Positions 1-6,105 of a DNA stretch of 6,134 bases are shown one piece after another (the first letter of the stretch is position 1; every line of letters begins with the position of its first letter). The position numbers and the translations under genes were made by a program. This stretch comes from Candidatus Sulfotelmatobacter sp. (lineage in GTDB: Bacteria; Acidobacteriota; Terriglobia; Terriglobales; Acidobacteriaceae), in NCBI GenBank assembly GCA_030044775.1, contig JASICF010000199.1:1-6134 (forward strand). The letters are read 5' to 3'. The notes beneath the pieces were generated by a model. The model saw nothing but the letters and a program-made list of their open reading frames with translations. It had not been told where the DNA came from and searched no databases.

Positions 1-300
1 CTTGCTCACCTCTGCGAAGAAAGCAACGTTGGTGCCGAGCTTCAGGCCGATGCCATTCCCCGAGCCAGTGTCGGCAAGCCGCTACACGAGGTCGATCTCG
101 AACTCGCCCTCCACGGCGGCGAAGATTACGAACTGCTCTTCACCGCCCCGCGTAGCAAGCGCATCCCCTCACGGCTCGCGGGCGTTCCAATCACCCAGAT
201 CGGTCACATCACGCGCTATCCCCGAATCATTCTTATGAATCGAGGCGGCGTTGGCCTCGAGCTCAAGCCGCAAGGCTGGGAGCACTTCCGGAAGGTCTAA
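1..300 (+). CDS. thiL: Thiamine-monophosphate kinase, C-terminal part (5' truncated by window edge)
   Basis: ThiL phosphorylates thiamine monophosphate with ATP to give thiamine diphosphate, the last step of cofactor synthesis in the cytoplasm. Reading frame 1 is open from the first base to the TAA at 298-300 and gives the last 99 residues of a protein that is usually about 310-340 residues long. Two blocks identify it. Residues 3-20 (HLCEESNVGAEL... to AIP) match the conserved segment after the 'DL..LC..SGVGA' helix. Residues 38-47 carry HGGEDYELLF, the signature of the C-terminal domain of the PurM/ThiL-type ATP-binding superfamily. The tail ITQIGHIT followed by PQGWEHF is also typical of ThiL. 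The start, the N-terminal ATP and Mg-binding aspartates and the promoter lie outside the window. The next gene starts 68 bases downstream and has no obvious link to thiamine synthesis. Confidence 0.93.
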   Translation, partial: LAHLCEESNVGAELQADAIPRASVGKPLHEVDLELALHGGEDYELLFTAPRSKRIPSRLAGVPITQIGHITRYPRIILMNRGGVGLELKPQGWEHFRKV

Positions 301-368
301 GTACTTTCGTTACCTGGGACGACAAATGACTCTAGGCTTCCGTAAAAAATCGGGAGTAGATTCGAGTC

Positions 369-998
369 ATGTCGTACTCCCAAGCCAATTCGATCCGCAT
401 TCTGGCAGTTGTGTTAGTCCCTGCACTAATGCTCGCTTCTGCCTTCGCCGCCGACAAGAAGCCCGCTCCGCTGCCGCCGGCGCACGCGCAATCTCCCGTG
501 CCTGCCATCACCAATGACTACGTACACAAAGAGTTCGGCGACAATTGTTCGCTGCTTCCCGGCGTCGGGCAGTTTGTCGGCGACCTCGATGGCGATGGCG
601 TAGATGACCTTGTGCTCGCGGCCCGCTGCAAAAACCCAATGGCCGACCAGGGCGAATATGGTTTTCGCGTTTCCGATCCGTTCGATAGCGATTTTGGCTA
701 TGGCAACGTGAAGGTAACTTCGGGCTTCATCACCGAAGATCCCGATCGCAAAGGCGAGGTCCTTTTGATCGTTCACGGGGTAGGACCCGAAGCCTGGCGC
801 TCCGATAAAGAGAAGCCAAAGTTCCTTCTCATCAACTTGCCGTTTACTGCACTCACGGTGAAACGTCTGGCTCTCAGGAAACGAACCGTACTCGGCATCT
901 ATATGGAGCAGGAAGGCGAAGGCGAACAGATGTCGTCCGTCGTTTTCTGGGATGGAAAGAAATACCGTTATCAGTCACTCGGCTCCGCCATGGAGTAA
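369..998 (+). CDS. Secreted hypothetical protein with one FG-GAP/VCBS-like calcium-loop motif
   Basis: The 209-residue product has an N-terminal signal peptide: positive residue R10, a hydrophobic core at about 11-26 and a likely signal peptidase I site after A25-F26-A27. It should therefore be exported. A proline/alanine-rich linker (about 30-47) follows. The only recognisable motif is GDLDGDGVDDLVL at 71-83, where D72, D74, D76 and D79/D80 form the DxDxDGxxD loop that binds calcium in FG-GAP/VCBS blades. Only one copy is seen, so this is not a complete propeller. C60 and C87 flank the loop and could form a disulfide. The rest is beta-rich, ending in a VVFWDGKKYRYQ strand, and I do not recognise it. 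The ATG at 369 is supported by the signal peptide directly after it; a GGGAG at 352-356 is a somewhat distant ribosome binding site. Function is unknown; a small envelope or periplasmic protein is the best description. Confidence 0.82.
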   Translation: MSYSQANSIRILAVVLVPALMLASAFAADKKPAPLPPAHAQSPVPAITNDYVHKEFGDNCSLLPGVGQFVGDLDGDGVDDLVLAARCKNPMADQGEYGFRVSDPFDSDFGYGNVKVTSGFITEDPDRKGEVLLIVHGVGPEAWRSDKEKPKFLLINLPFTALTVKRLALRKRTVLGIYMEQEGEGEQMSSVVFWDGKKYRYQSLGSAME

Positions 999-1018
999 AC
1001 AAAGCCGGCCCACTCCCA

Positions 1019-1047
1019 TTGACTTGCTTCCTGTCACCCACTAACAT
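1019..1047 (+). promoter_or_regulatory. Candidate sigma-70-type promoter for the STAS gene
   Basis: TTGACT (1019-1024) matches five of six bases of the -35 consensus and is followed after 17 bases by TAACAT (1042-1047), four of six for the -10. Transcription would start near 1054, giving a short leader that still holds the GGGAG ribosome binding site before the GTG at 1071. This fit of positions is the main support; no terminator is seen between the preceding gene and this site. Confidence 0.5.
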
Positions 1048-1059
1048 GGCGCTCGCTGC

Positions 1060-1064
1060 GGGAG
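1060..1064 (+). promoter_or_regulatory. Ribosome binding site that decides the GTG start of the STAS gene
   Basis: GGGAG lies six bases before the GTG at 1071. The only nearby ATG (1046) is in another frame, so this site supports a GTG start. Confidence 0.65.
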
Positions 1065-1070
1065 TTCATA

Positions 1071-1430
1071 GTGAGCTTCGATATCACGGCGCGCGAAGTC
1101 AGCCACGTTACCATTCTCGATGTTAACGGCCGTATCACGCTCGGCCACGAAACCGAACGCCTGCGCGACACAATTCGCAGTCTGATCGCCGCCGGAAAAA
1201 AGAAAATCGTTCTCAATCTCGAGCAAGTCGATTTCATCGACTCTTCGGGAGTCGGAGAGTTGGTGAGCAGCTTCACCGCTGTGCGGAACGCCGGAGGCGA
1301 CCTCAAGCTGCTCAACCTCTCCAAGAAAGTTCACGACATCCTGAACGTCACCAAACTCTACACCGTCTTCGATATCAAAGACGACGAGTTTACCGCCGTA
1401 AAATCATTCGACTACTTCTTCGCCAAATAG
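1071..1430 (+). CDS. STAS-domain anti-sigma-factor antagonist (SpoIIAA/RsbV-like)
   Basis: This is a 119-residue single-domain STAS protein of the usual SpoIIAA/RsbV size. In that family the unphosphorylated protein binds an anti-sigma factor kinase (SpoIIAB/RsbW type) and frees a sigma factor. Phosphorylation of a conserved serine switches this off, and a PP2C phosphatase switches it back on. The visible signature is KKIVLNLEQVDFIDSSGVGE at 44-63. The D57-S58-S59-G60 motif places S58 at the position of the phosphorylated serine in B. subtilis SpoIIAA. The N-terminal strand VTILDVNGRIT (13-23) and the C-terminal stretch from GGDLKLLNL to the 'VTKL..VF' segment also fit the fold. The start is GTG with a good ribosome binding site. 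No HATPase_c anti-sigma kinase, PP2C phosphatase or sigma factor is encoded in the window, so its partners must be elsewhere. The gene has its own likely promoter. Confidence 0.94.
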   Translation: MSFDITAREVSHVTILDVNGRITLGHETERLRDTIRSLIAAGKKKIVLNLEQVDFIDSSGVGELVSSFTAVRNAGGDLKLLNLSKKVHDILNVTKLYTVFDIKDDEFTAVKSFDYFFAK

Positions 1431-1450
1431 TTTTCTCCTGGCGGGCAAGC

Positions 1451-1476
1451 ACTCCGGAAGCTTCTCATCCCGGAGT
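1451..1476 (+). terminator. Small hairpin after the STAS gene, possible weak terminator
   Basis: ACTCCGG (1451-1457) and CCGGAGT (1470-1476) form a perfect 7-bp stem with a 12-base loop, 20 bases after the STAS stop codon. There is no U-tract after it (the next bases are ACCCAG), so it is not a classic intrinsic terminator. It could be an mRNA-end stabiliser or chance. Confidence 0.28.
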
Positions 1477-1532
1477 ACCCAGACGCAGCCTGCCTTTTGC
1501 ATCATGAATCGCAATCGCAGTATCCTTGCAAA

Positions 1533-2186
1533 ATGCCGCATGCGGACCATCCCTTTCTCGACGGGCAGCGCGAAAAGCTGCGCCTGGCGGCCAACTACGC
1601 CGCCATGACGGATGGCGAGCTGCTCAAGCTGGCACGCTCCCTCGAATCGCTGACCGAACTTGCCTGCGATGTGCTCGAAGAAGAACTCGACCGTCGGGAG
1701 CTCGAATTGTCCGATGACGAGTTTCCGGATGCATCTCCCCAATCCCAGCTGGAGCTGCAGGAACTCGTCACCATCCGCCAATTCCGCGATCTGCCGGAGG
1801 CGCTGCTTGCCAAGGGAAGCCTGGAATCGGCGGGCATCGAGTGTTTTCTGGCTGACGAAAATCTCGTGCGCCTCGATTGGTTCATTTCCAACTTTATCGG
1901 CGGCATCAAGCTGAACGTTCGTGTTGACGACGAATCCAACGCCCGCAAACTTCTCGATGAGCCAATCCTCGAGGGCTTATACGTGCAAGGCGTCGGATTG
2001 TACGAGCAGCCCCGCTGCCCCAGGTGCGGATCGCTCGATGTGAATTACCAGGAGCTCGATCGACCGATCGCTTACATGAGCGCCTTTCTCCGCGTACCCA
2101 TTCCCATTCAGCGCCCCGCCTGGCATTGCCAAGCCTGCGATGCCGAGTGGAAAGATGATGCCGCGAACCCTGACAGGAATTCCTAG
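1533..2186 (+). CDS. DUF2007-like putative signal-transducing protein with C-terminal zinc ribbon
   Basis: The 217-residue product has no signal peptide or membrane segment and should be cytoplasmic. It has three parts. Residues about 25-60 form an acidic helical region (MTDGELLKLA ... LEEELDRREL), a type of segment I associate with Acidobacteriota proteins. Residues about 78-145 resemble DUF2007 (putative prokaryotic signal-transducing protein): VTIRQF.DLPEA, then LESAGIECFLADE, then IKLNVRVDDESNARKLLDE. Near the C-terminus C162-P-R-C165 and C199-Q-A-C202 form two CxxC knuckles of a zinc ribbon, 33 residues apart, with W197 and W206 around the second knuckle. I chose the ATG at 1533. The same frame is open upstream to a TTG at 1497 that would add 12 residues, but neither start has a strong ribosome binding site. 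The family has no proven biochemical role; binding of a peptide, nucleic acid or small ligand is a guess. Confidence 0.82.
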   Translation: MPHADHPFLDGQREKLRLAANYAAMTDGELLKLARSLESLTELACDVLEEELDRRELELSDDEFPDASPQSQLELQELVTIRQFRDLPEALLAKGSLESAGIECFLADENLVRLDWFISNFIGGIKLNVRVDDESNARKLLDEPILEGLYVQGVGLYEQPRCPRCGSLDVNYQELDRPIAYMSAFLRVPIPIQRPAWHCQACDAEWKDDAANPDRNS

Positions 2187-2275
2187 AGCGGCCTTGCCGA
2201 CTTACTAAGATCCGTCCTTCGGGCTTGAAACCCAAACGTAAGGGACCTGAAACTCCAGCCACCATCTTCTCGATT

Positions 2276-2394
2276 TGCGTCATCCCGAGCGAAGCCGCTT
2301 TTCAGTCGGAGCGAGGGATCTCGCGAACCGGAACAGCGATGCACGCGAGATCCCTCCGCCCACGGGTGAGAACGTGGGTGTTCGGGATGACGCA
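2276..2394. repeat. Nested inverted repeat (REP/MITE-like intergenic element), 119 bp
   Basis: The outer arms TGCGTCATCCCGA (2276-2288) and TCGGGATGACGCA (2382-2394) are perfect 13-base inverted copies. The inner arms GAGGGATCTCGCG (2313-2325) and CGCGAGATCCCTC (2344-2356) are also perfect 13-base inverted copies around an 18-base centre. Between the inner and outer right arms a third stem, CCCACG (2359-2364) with CGTGGG (2373-2378), adds a side hairpin. The whole could fold as a branched, cruciform-like structure in DNA or RNA. It encodes no transposase and no target-site duplication is visible at the edges. The arm wording resembles dispersed intergenic repeats that I recall from Acidobacteriota genomes; this cannot be confirmed from one copy. 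Confidence 0.85.
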
Positions 2395-2433
2395 TGCCCG
2401 GGAAAAATTCAACCTGCCGAACGGAAAATCCGG

Positions 2434-2463
2434 TTGCGAGATCGCGCCGTCGTTGAGTATGCT
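2434..2463 (+). promoter_or_regulatory. Weak candidate promoter for the secreted protein gene at 2492
   Basis: TTGCGA (2434-2439) and TATGCT (2458-2463), 18 bases apart, each match four of six consensus bases. A start near 2470 would give a leader of about 22 bases before the ATG at 2492 and would leave the inverted repeat outside the transcript. Confidence 0.28.
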
Positions 2464-2491
2464 TCCTCTATTCCAGTCGCGGGTGGGCCAC

Positions 2492-3202
2492 ATGCGATTT
2501 TCTTTTGGTGCTTTCTCCGGGTTCCTTCTTCTTGTCTCCTCCGGCATGTTCTTTTCTGCCTCCGCGCAAGGCATCTTTCTCACGCCGGTTCCCAATGCGC
2601 CGTTCACAGCGGTGGTTGAGGTTCAGCGCACGGAGATTCGCCCCGACGGTTCCGTCGTGGATCTGAAAAGTATCCGGGACATGGCCCGCGATGGCCAAGG
2701 ACGGATTCACAACGAATCTCGATCGTTCGTGCCCGCAAACAGTACGAAGACACCGGAAATCGAGCACATTCATCTTTACGACCCACAGACGCGCATTTCT
2801 ACCGAAATAGACGTGCGCCACCGAACCTGCTACACGCATACGCTCGACCATCCTCCATCCACCGTGCCGCCGACCGTCCGATACGGCTCGCCTTCAGACA
2901 CGGGCATTCCACAGAACGATTTTTCAAAAGAAGAGAATCTGGGCAGCCAGGAAATCGAGGGAGTGATGGCGCGGGGTGTGCGCGAAACCCAGATCATTCC
3001 AGCCGAGAGCAGCCAGACCGGGAAGGAAGTCATCGTCACCGACGAATATTGGTACTCGGACGAACTGCGTATTAACGTGCTCATGAAACACAGCGACCCT
3101 CGGACGGGGACGAAAACACTAAAGGTGACCGGAATGACGCGCGGCGAGCCCGACCCGGCTGAATTCCAGATACCCGAAGGTTATAGTCGCATGGAGCGGT
3201 AG
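2492..3202 (+). CDS. Secreted protein of unknown function (Acidobacteriota-type 'EGV...WYS...SDPRTG' family)
   Basis: The 236-residue product begins with a signal peptide: R2, a hydrophobic core at about 4-20 and a likely cleavage after A-S-A (SASA-Q, about residues 22-25). The mature part is a beta-rich soluble domain. It begins with PFTAVVEVQRTEIRPDGS, then DGQGRIHNESRSFV, then an 'IHLYDPQT' strand. Its second half has the order ENLGSQEIEGVMARGVRETQ, IPAE..QTGKEVIVTDEYWYS, INVLMKHSDPRTGT and RGEPDPAEFQIPEGY. I recall this order from many uncharacterised secreted Acidobacteriota proteins ('IEGV.A.GTR.T...WYS..L...V...SDPR.GE...L.NI.R.EPD..LF.VP..Y'), but no function is known to me. The ATG at 2492 is chosen because the signal peptide starts there and a GGGTGGG precedes it by four bases; an in-frame ATG at 2459 would spoil the signal peptide. 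It lies 56 bases before the kinase gene. Confidence 0.83.
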   Translation: MRFSFGAFSGFLLLVSSGMFFSASAQGIFLTPVPNAPFTAVVEVQRTEIRPDGSVVDLKSIRDMARDGQGRIHNESRSFVPANSTKTPEIEHIHLYDPQTRISTEIDVRHRTCYTHTLDHPPSTVPPTVRYGSPSDTGIPQNDFSKEENLGSQEIEGVMARGVRETQIIPAESSQTGKEVIVTDEYWYSDELRINVLMKHSDPRTGTKTLKVTGMTRGEPDPAEFQIPEGYSRMER

Positions 3203-3219
3203 GGGCTGCTTCAGCCGTG

Positions 3220-3249
3220 TTGACTGATCCCCGCTCGCGAAACTAAGAT
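3220..3249 (+). promoter_or_regulatory. Candidate sigma-70-type promoter for the kinase gene
   Basis: TTGACT (3220-3225) and TAAGAT (3244-3249) are separated by 18 bases. Transcription would begin around 3255-3257, almost at the ATG (3259), so the kinase mRNA would be leaderless or nearly so. This agrees with the lack of a clear ribosome binding site before the gene. Confidence 0.45.
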
Positions 3250-3258
3250 TCGCAGCAC

Positions 3259-6078
3259 ATGGCTGAAGAGCAATTTCCCATCGGCCGCACGATTTCCCAC
3301 TACCGCGTGCTCGAAAAACTGGGCGGCGGGGGCATGGGAATCGTCTTCCGCGCCGAAGATTCGAAGCTGCGGCGTTTCGTCGCGCTCAAATTCCTGCCCG
3401 AAGGCATTGCCCGCGACGAATCCGTGCTCGAACGGTTTCGCCGCGAAGCGCAGGCCGCCTCGGCCCTGAACCATCCCAATATTTGCACGATTTACGATAT
3501 TGACGAAGCGGATGGCCATCCCTTCATCGCCATGGAGTTGCTGAAGGGCGTGACGCTCAAGCACAAGATCGCGGGCGTTCCCTTGCCGCTCGAAACCATC
3601 CTTGGTGTCGGCGCCGAGGTCGCCGATGCGCTCGACGCCGCGCAATCCGAAGGCATCATTCACCGCGACATCAAACCAGCCAACATTTTTATCACCGATC
3701 GCGGGCAGGCCAAGGTGCTCGATTTCGGCCTGGCCAAAGTTGTTTCCCGGGGAAGCGGCGAGACCCTCACCGCCGGCACGCTCACGCAAAACGATGTCAA
3801 CCTCACCAGTCCCGGCACCACGCTTGGCACGGTGGCTTACATGTCGCCTGAGCAGGCGCGCGGCCGCGAAGTCGATGCCCGCAGCGATATTTTTTCCTTC
3901 GGCCTCGTTCTCTACGAAATGGCCACGGGACGCCAGGCCTTTCCCGGAAATTCTTCCGCCGAATTGTTCGATGGCATTCTCAATCGCGCTCCCATCCCCT
4001 TGCCGCGGCTGAACCCGCAGGCGCCTTCCGAACTCGAACGAATTATCGATAAATGCATTGAGAAGGATGCCGGCCTCCGTTATCAGCACGCCGCGGATTT
4101 GCGCTCGGATTTGAAGCGGCTCAAGCGCGATACCGAATCCGGTCGCCGCGTGCCATCTGTTGTGCCCGAAACTGCCGCGGTCGGAACCGCGACCTCCTCG
4201 CTGGCATCGCAATCGGTTGCCCAGCCGATCTCAGGTCAGACTTCCATCGGCAGCGCGGCGCATGCGGCACCAAGCAGTTCGTCCGTCGTGACGGCGGCAA
4301 AGCAACACAAGTTCGGCGTCGCCACGATCGGGGTTTTCGTTCTCATCCTTTTAGCCGCCGCGGGATACGGCGTCTATTCCATGCTGCGACATCCCTCTGC
4401 ATCCCCGTTCCAGAATTTCACAATCACGCAGGTCACCAATTCAGGCGAAGCCGAACTGGCGGCGATTTCTCCCGACGGAAAATATATTCTGAGCACGCGC
4501 AATGAAAACGGACTTCGCAGCCTCTTGTTGCGTAATGTGCCCACGGCCAGCGACACGCAGGTGATCCCGCCCGCCCCGGTGACATATAGAAGCCTGGCGT
4601 TTTCACTGGATGGCAATTACATCTATTTCCGCAGGGCGGAGAACGCAATCAACAGCGACTACAACCTTTACCGCGCACCGGTGCTCGGCGGCGCGCCGCA
4701 AGTTCTGGTTCACGATATCGATAGCGATGTGGCGTTTTCTCCGGACGGCAAACAGATCGCCTACTCTCGCGATAACGATCCGGATGTCGGCAAATACCGC
4801 CTGTTGAGCGCGGATGTCGTCGGCAATGGCGAGAAAATCCTGCAAATCGTGCCGATGGAGCCGACCGGCCCCTCCTTTTTGGCATGGTCTCCTGACGGAA
4901 CTCAGCTCGCCCTCGACTTGCTGCAGCCCGACGACAAGCATCTCGGCGGGATCGACCTGTTCGATCTGGCCAGCGGGAAGCGCAGGCGTTTCGAGACTTT
5001 TGCCGACAAGCTTCCCGCAGAGGTGAAATGGATTTCGAACGGCTTGCTTGTGCTTTATCAGCAAGCGGGGTCGCAGTTCAGCCGTCAGCAGGTCGGCTTC
5101 GTTTCCTTCGACGATGGGCTCATTCGGCCCATCACGCGCGACACCAACAGCTACGCCACTCTTACCGTATCCGCAGATGGCAAAACCGTAGCTTCCGTTC
5201 AACAGAAGATGACGCGCAGCCTTTCCATTCTGCCCGGAGCGGGAACCCAGAGTGCCGACCTCAAACCTCTTCAGCTAGGTGCTGAACTTGCCGGATTTAG
5301 CTGGACGCGGGACAGCAACCTTCTTCTGAGCGACGGCGCGCGCGTCCAGCGCGCTGCGGCTGACGGAACGAACCAGGTACAGCTCGTCAACGATCCCAGC
5401 TCCACGATCTTCGATTTTTCTCCTTGCGGAGGTGATCAGCTGGTCTTTTCCTGGGCCTTTAAGGGCGGACCGAATCAGGCCAACATCTGGCGCGCGCACG
5501 CCGACGGATCGGGCGCGACCCAGGTCACCTCCGGAAAGCTCGACCTCGGTGCGATTTGTTCCCTCGATGGAAAATGGATCTATTTCAATAACCGCGTGAT
5601 CGGTCGGATTTCACAAGTCCCAACCGATGGCAGCGCGAAGCCGGAAGCCATCGCCGCCTCATTCGTGCCGAACAGCTTCTTGGTTGGGAACATTGCGCTT
5701 TCTGCCGATGGCAAGACCCTGGCTTATCTTATCGAAGTCGTTAGCGCCCAGGCCCAGGCCCAGACTCAGGCCGGCCAGGAAAAACTGGCACTCTATGACC
5801 TCGGATCGTCGGCGCCCCGTCTGCTCGAAGTCGACCCGCACATAGCGGGGGGCGGTTTGCGCTTCACTCCTGATGGCAAAGGCCTCGCTTATCCGGTTAC
5901 GCTGAATGGCGTCGACAATATCGTGATCCAGCCGCTCGACGGTTCTCCGCGCAAGCAGATCACGAACTTCACCTCAGAACACATCAACGATTTCCAATGG
6001 TCGCCGGACGGAAAGAATCTCGGCGTGCTGAGGAATCACTCCGAATCGGATGTTGTGCTGCTGCAGGAAACGAAGTAA
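3259..6078 (+). CDS. Receptor-like Ser/Thr protein kinase with C-terminal PD40/TolB-like beta-propeller
   Basis: This 939-residue protein phosphorylates Ser/Thr on unknown targets and probably senses something outside the cytoplasm. The kinase domain spans about 15-285 and looks fully active. It has the glycine loop LGGGGMGIVF (21-30), K44 in VALK, the helix-C glutamate E63, H135-R-D137-I-K139-P-A-N142, D155-F-G157, S196-P-E198 and D210 of the 'DARSDIFSFG' segment. The activation loop is long and Thr-rich (about 163-193). A Ser/Ala/Thr-rich linker (about 290-350) leads to one membrane helix at about 353-373, with K348, H350 and K351 on its N-terminal side and R377 on the other, so the C-terminal half should lie in the periplasm. 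That half (about 387-939) carries roughly eleven 'FSPDGK'-type blade motifs, clearest near 404, 449, 494, 544, 638, 768, 815, 870 and 915 and degenerate near 680 and 720. This is the WD40-like PD40 pattern of TolB. Such kinase-propeller fusions are abundant in Acidobacteriota. ATG 3259 is the first codon of the conserved start. Confidence 0.95.
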   Translation: MAEEQFPIGRTISHYRVLEKLGGGGMGIVFRAEDSKLRRFVALKFLPEGIARDESVLERFRREAQAASALNHPNICTIYDIDEADGHPFIAMELLKGVTLKHKIAGVPLPLETILGVGAEVADALDAAQSEGIIHRDIKPANIFITDRGQAKVLDFGLAKVVSRGSGETLTAGTLTQNDVNLTSPGTTLGTVAYMSPEQARGREVDARSDIFSFGLVLYEMATGRQAFPGNSSAELFDGILNRAPIPLPRLNPQAPSELERIIDKCIEKDAGLRYQHAADLRSDLKRLKRDTESGRRVPSVVPETAAVGTATSSLASQSVAQPISGQTSIGSAAHAAPSSSSVVTAAKQHKFGVATIGVFVLILLAAAGYGVYSMLRHPSASPFQNFTITQVTNSGEAELAAISPDGKYILSTRNENGLRSLLLRNVPTASDTQVIPPAPVTYRSLAFSLDGNYIYFRRAENAINSDYNLYRAPVLGGAPQVLVHDIDSDVAFSPDGKQIAYSRDNDPDVGKYRLLSADVVGNGEKILQIVPMEPTGPSFLAWSPDGTQLALDLLQPDDKHLGGIDLFDLASGKRRRFETFADKLPAEVKWISNGLLVLYQQAGSQFSRQQVGFVSFDDGLIRPITRDTNSYATLTVSADGKTVASVQQKMTRSLSILPGAGTQSADLKPLQLGAELAGFSWTRDSNLLLSDGARVQRAAADGTNQVQLVNDPSSTIFDFSPCGGDQLVFSWAFKGGPNQANIWRAHADGSGATQVTSGKLDLGAICSLDGKWIYFNNRVIGRISQVPTDGSAKPEAIAASFVPNSFLVGNIALSADGKTLAYLIEVVSAQAQAQTQAGQEKLALYDLGSSAPRLLEVDPHIAGGGLRFTPDGKGLAYPVTLNGVDNIVIQPLDGSPRKQITNFTSEHINDFQWSPDGKNLGVLRNHSESDVVLLQETK
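5746..5778 (+). repeat. Short GCCCAG tandem repeat inside the kinase gene (Ala-Gln stretch)
   Basis: GCCCAG occurs three times in a row, followed by related ACTCAG and GCCGGCCAG units, and encodes AQAQAQTQAGQ at residues 830-840. It sits in a loop between two propeller strands, where length change should be tolerated. Confidence 0.6.
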
Positions 6079-6105
6079 ACGCGATTCAGCGCCGAGGACT
6101 TTCTC

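Larger units (their letters stand above)
2187..2491 (+). other. Gene-free intergenic region of about 305 bases
   Basis: No coding sequence is supported here. A frame stays open from about 2225 into the downstream gene, but its translation over the repeat has no protein character and the signal peptide of the real gene begins at 2492. The region holds the nested inverted repeat (2276-2394) and, at its end, a weak promoter-like sequence. The first 90 bases (2187-2275) show nothing I can name. Confidence 0.7.

Noticed and set aside
426..776. Minus-strand open frame opposite the first secreted protein gene
   Set aside because: The + strand has a signal peptide and a calcium-loop motif; the antisense product has no protein features.
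1497..1532. TTG start at 1497 for the DUF2007-like protein
   Set aside because: The added 12 residues have no family character and no ribosome binding site precedes them. The ATG at 1533 is preferred, though not proven.
2214..2246. Possible terminator hairpin after the DUF2007-like gene (GTCCTT with AAGGGAC)
   Set aside because: The stem needs a bulge, is short, and has no U-tract after it.
2276..2394. Insertion sequence or CRISPR-type repeat
   Set aside because: There is no transposase, no target-site duplication and no regularly spaced direct repeats; only nested inverted arms are present.
3211..4212. Long open frame of 333 codons on the minus strand opposite the kinase domain
   Set aside because: The + strand frame here carries every catalytic kinase motif. 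The antisense frame has no recognisable domain and is the usual by-product of codon bias in GC-rich genes.
4603..5202. Minus-strand open frame of 199 codons opposite the propeller
   Set aside because: It lies entirely within the kinase-propeller gene, has no motif and no plausible start site; judged a shadow.
1071..6078. A new multi-gene signalling or defence system made of the STAS protein, DUF2007-like protein, secreted protein and kinase
   Set aside because: Gaps of 56 to 305 bases, separate promoter-like sites and an intergenic repeat argue against one operon, and no shared partner or defence domain is visible. The association may be chance.
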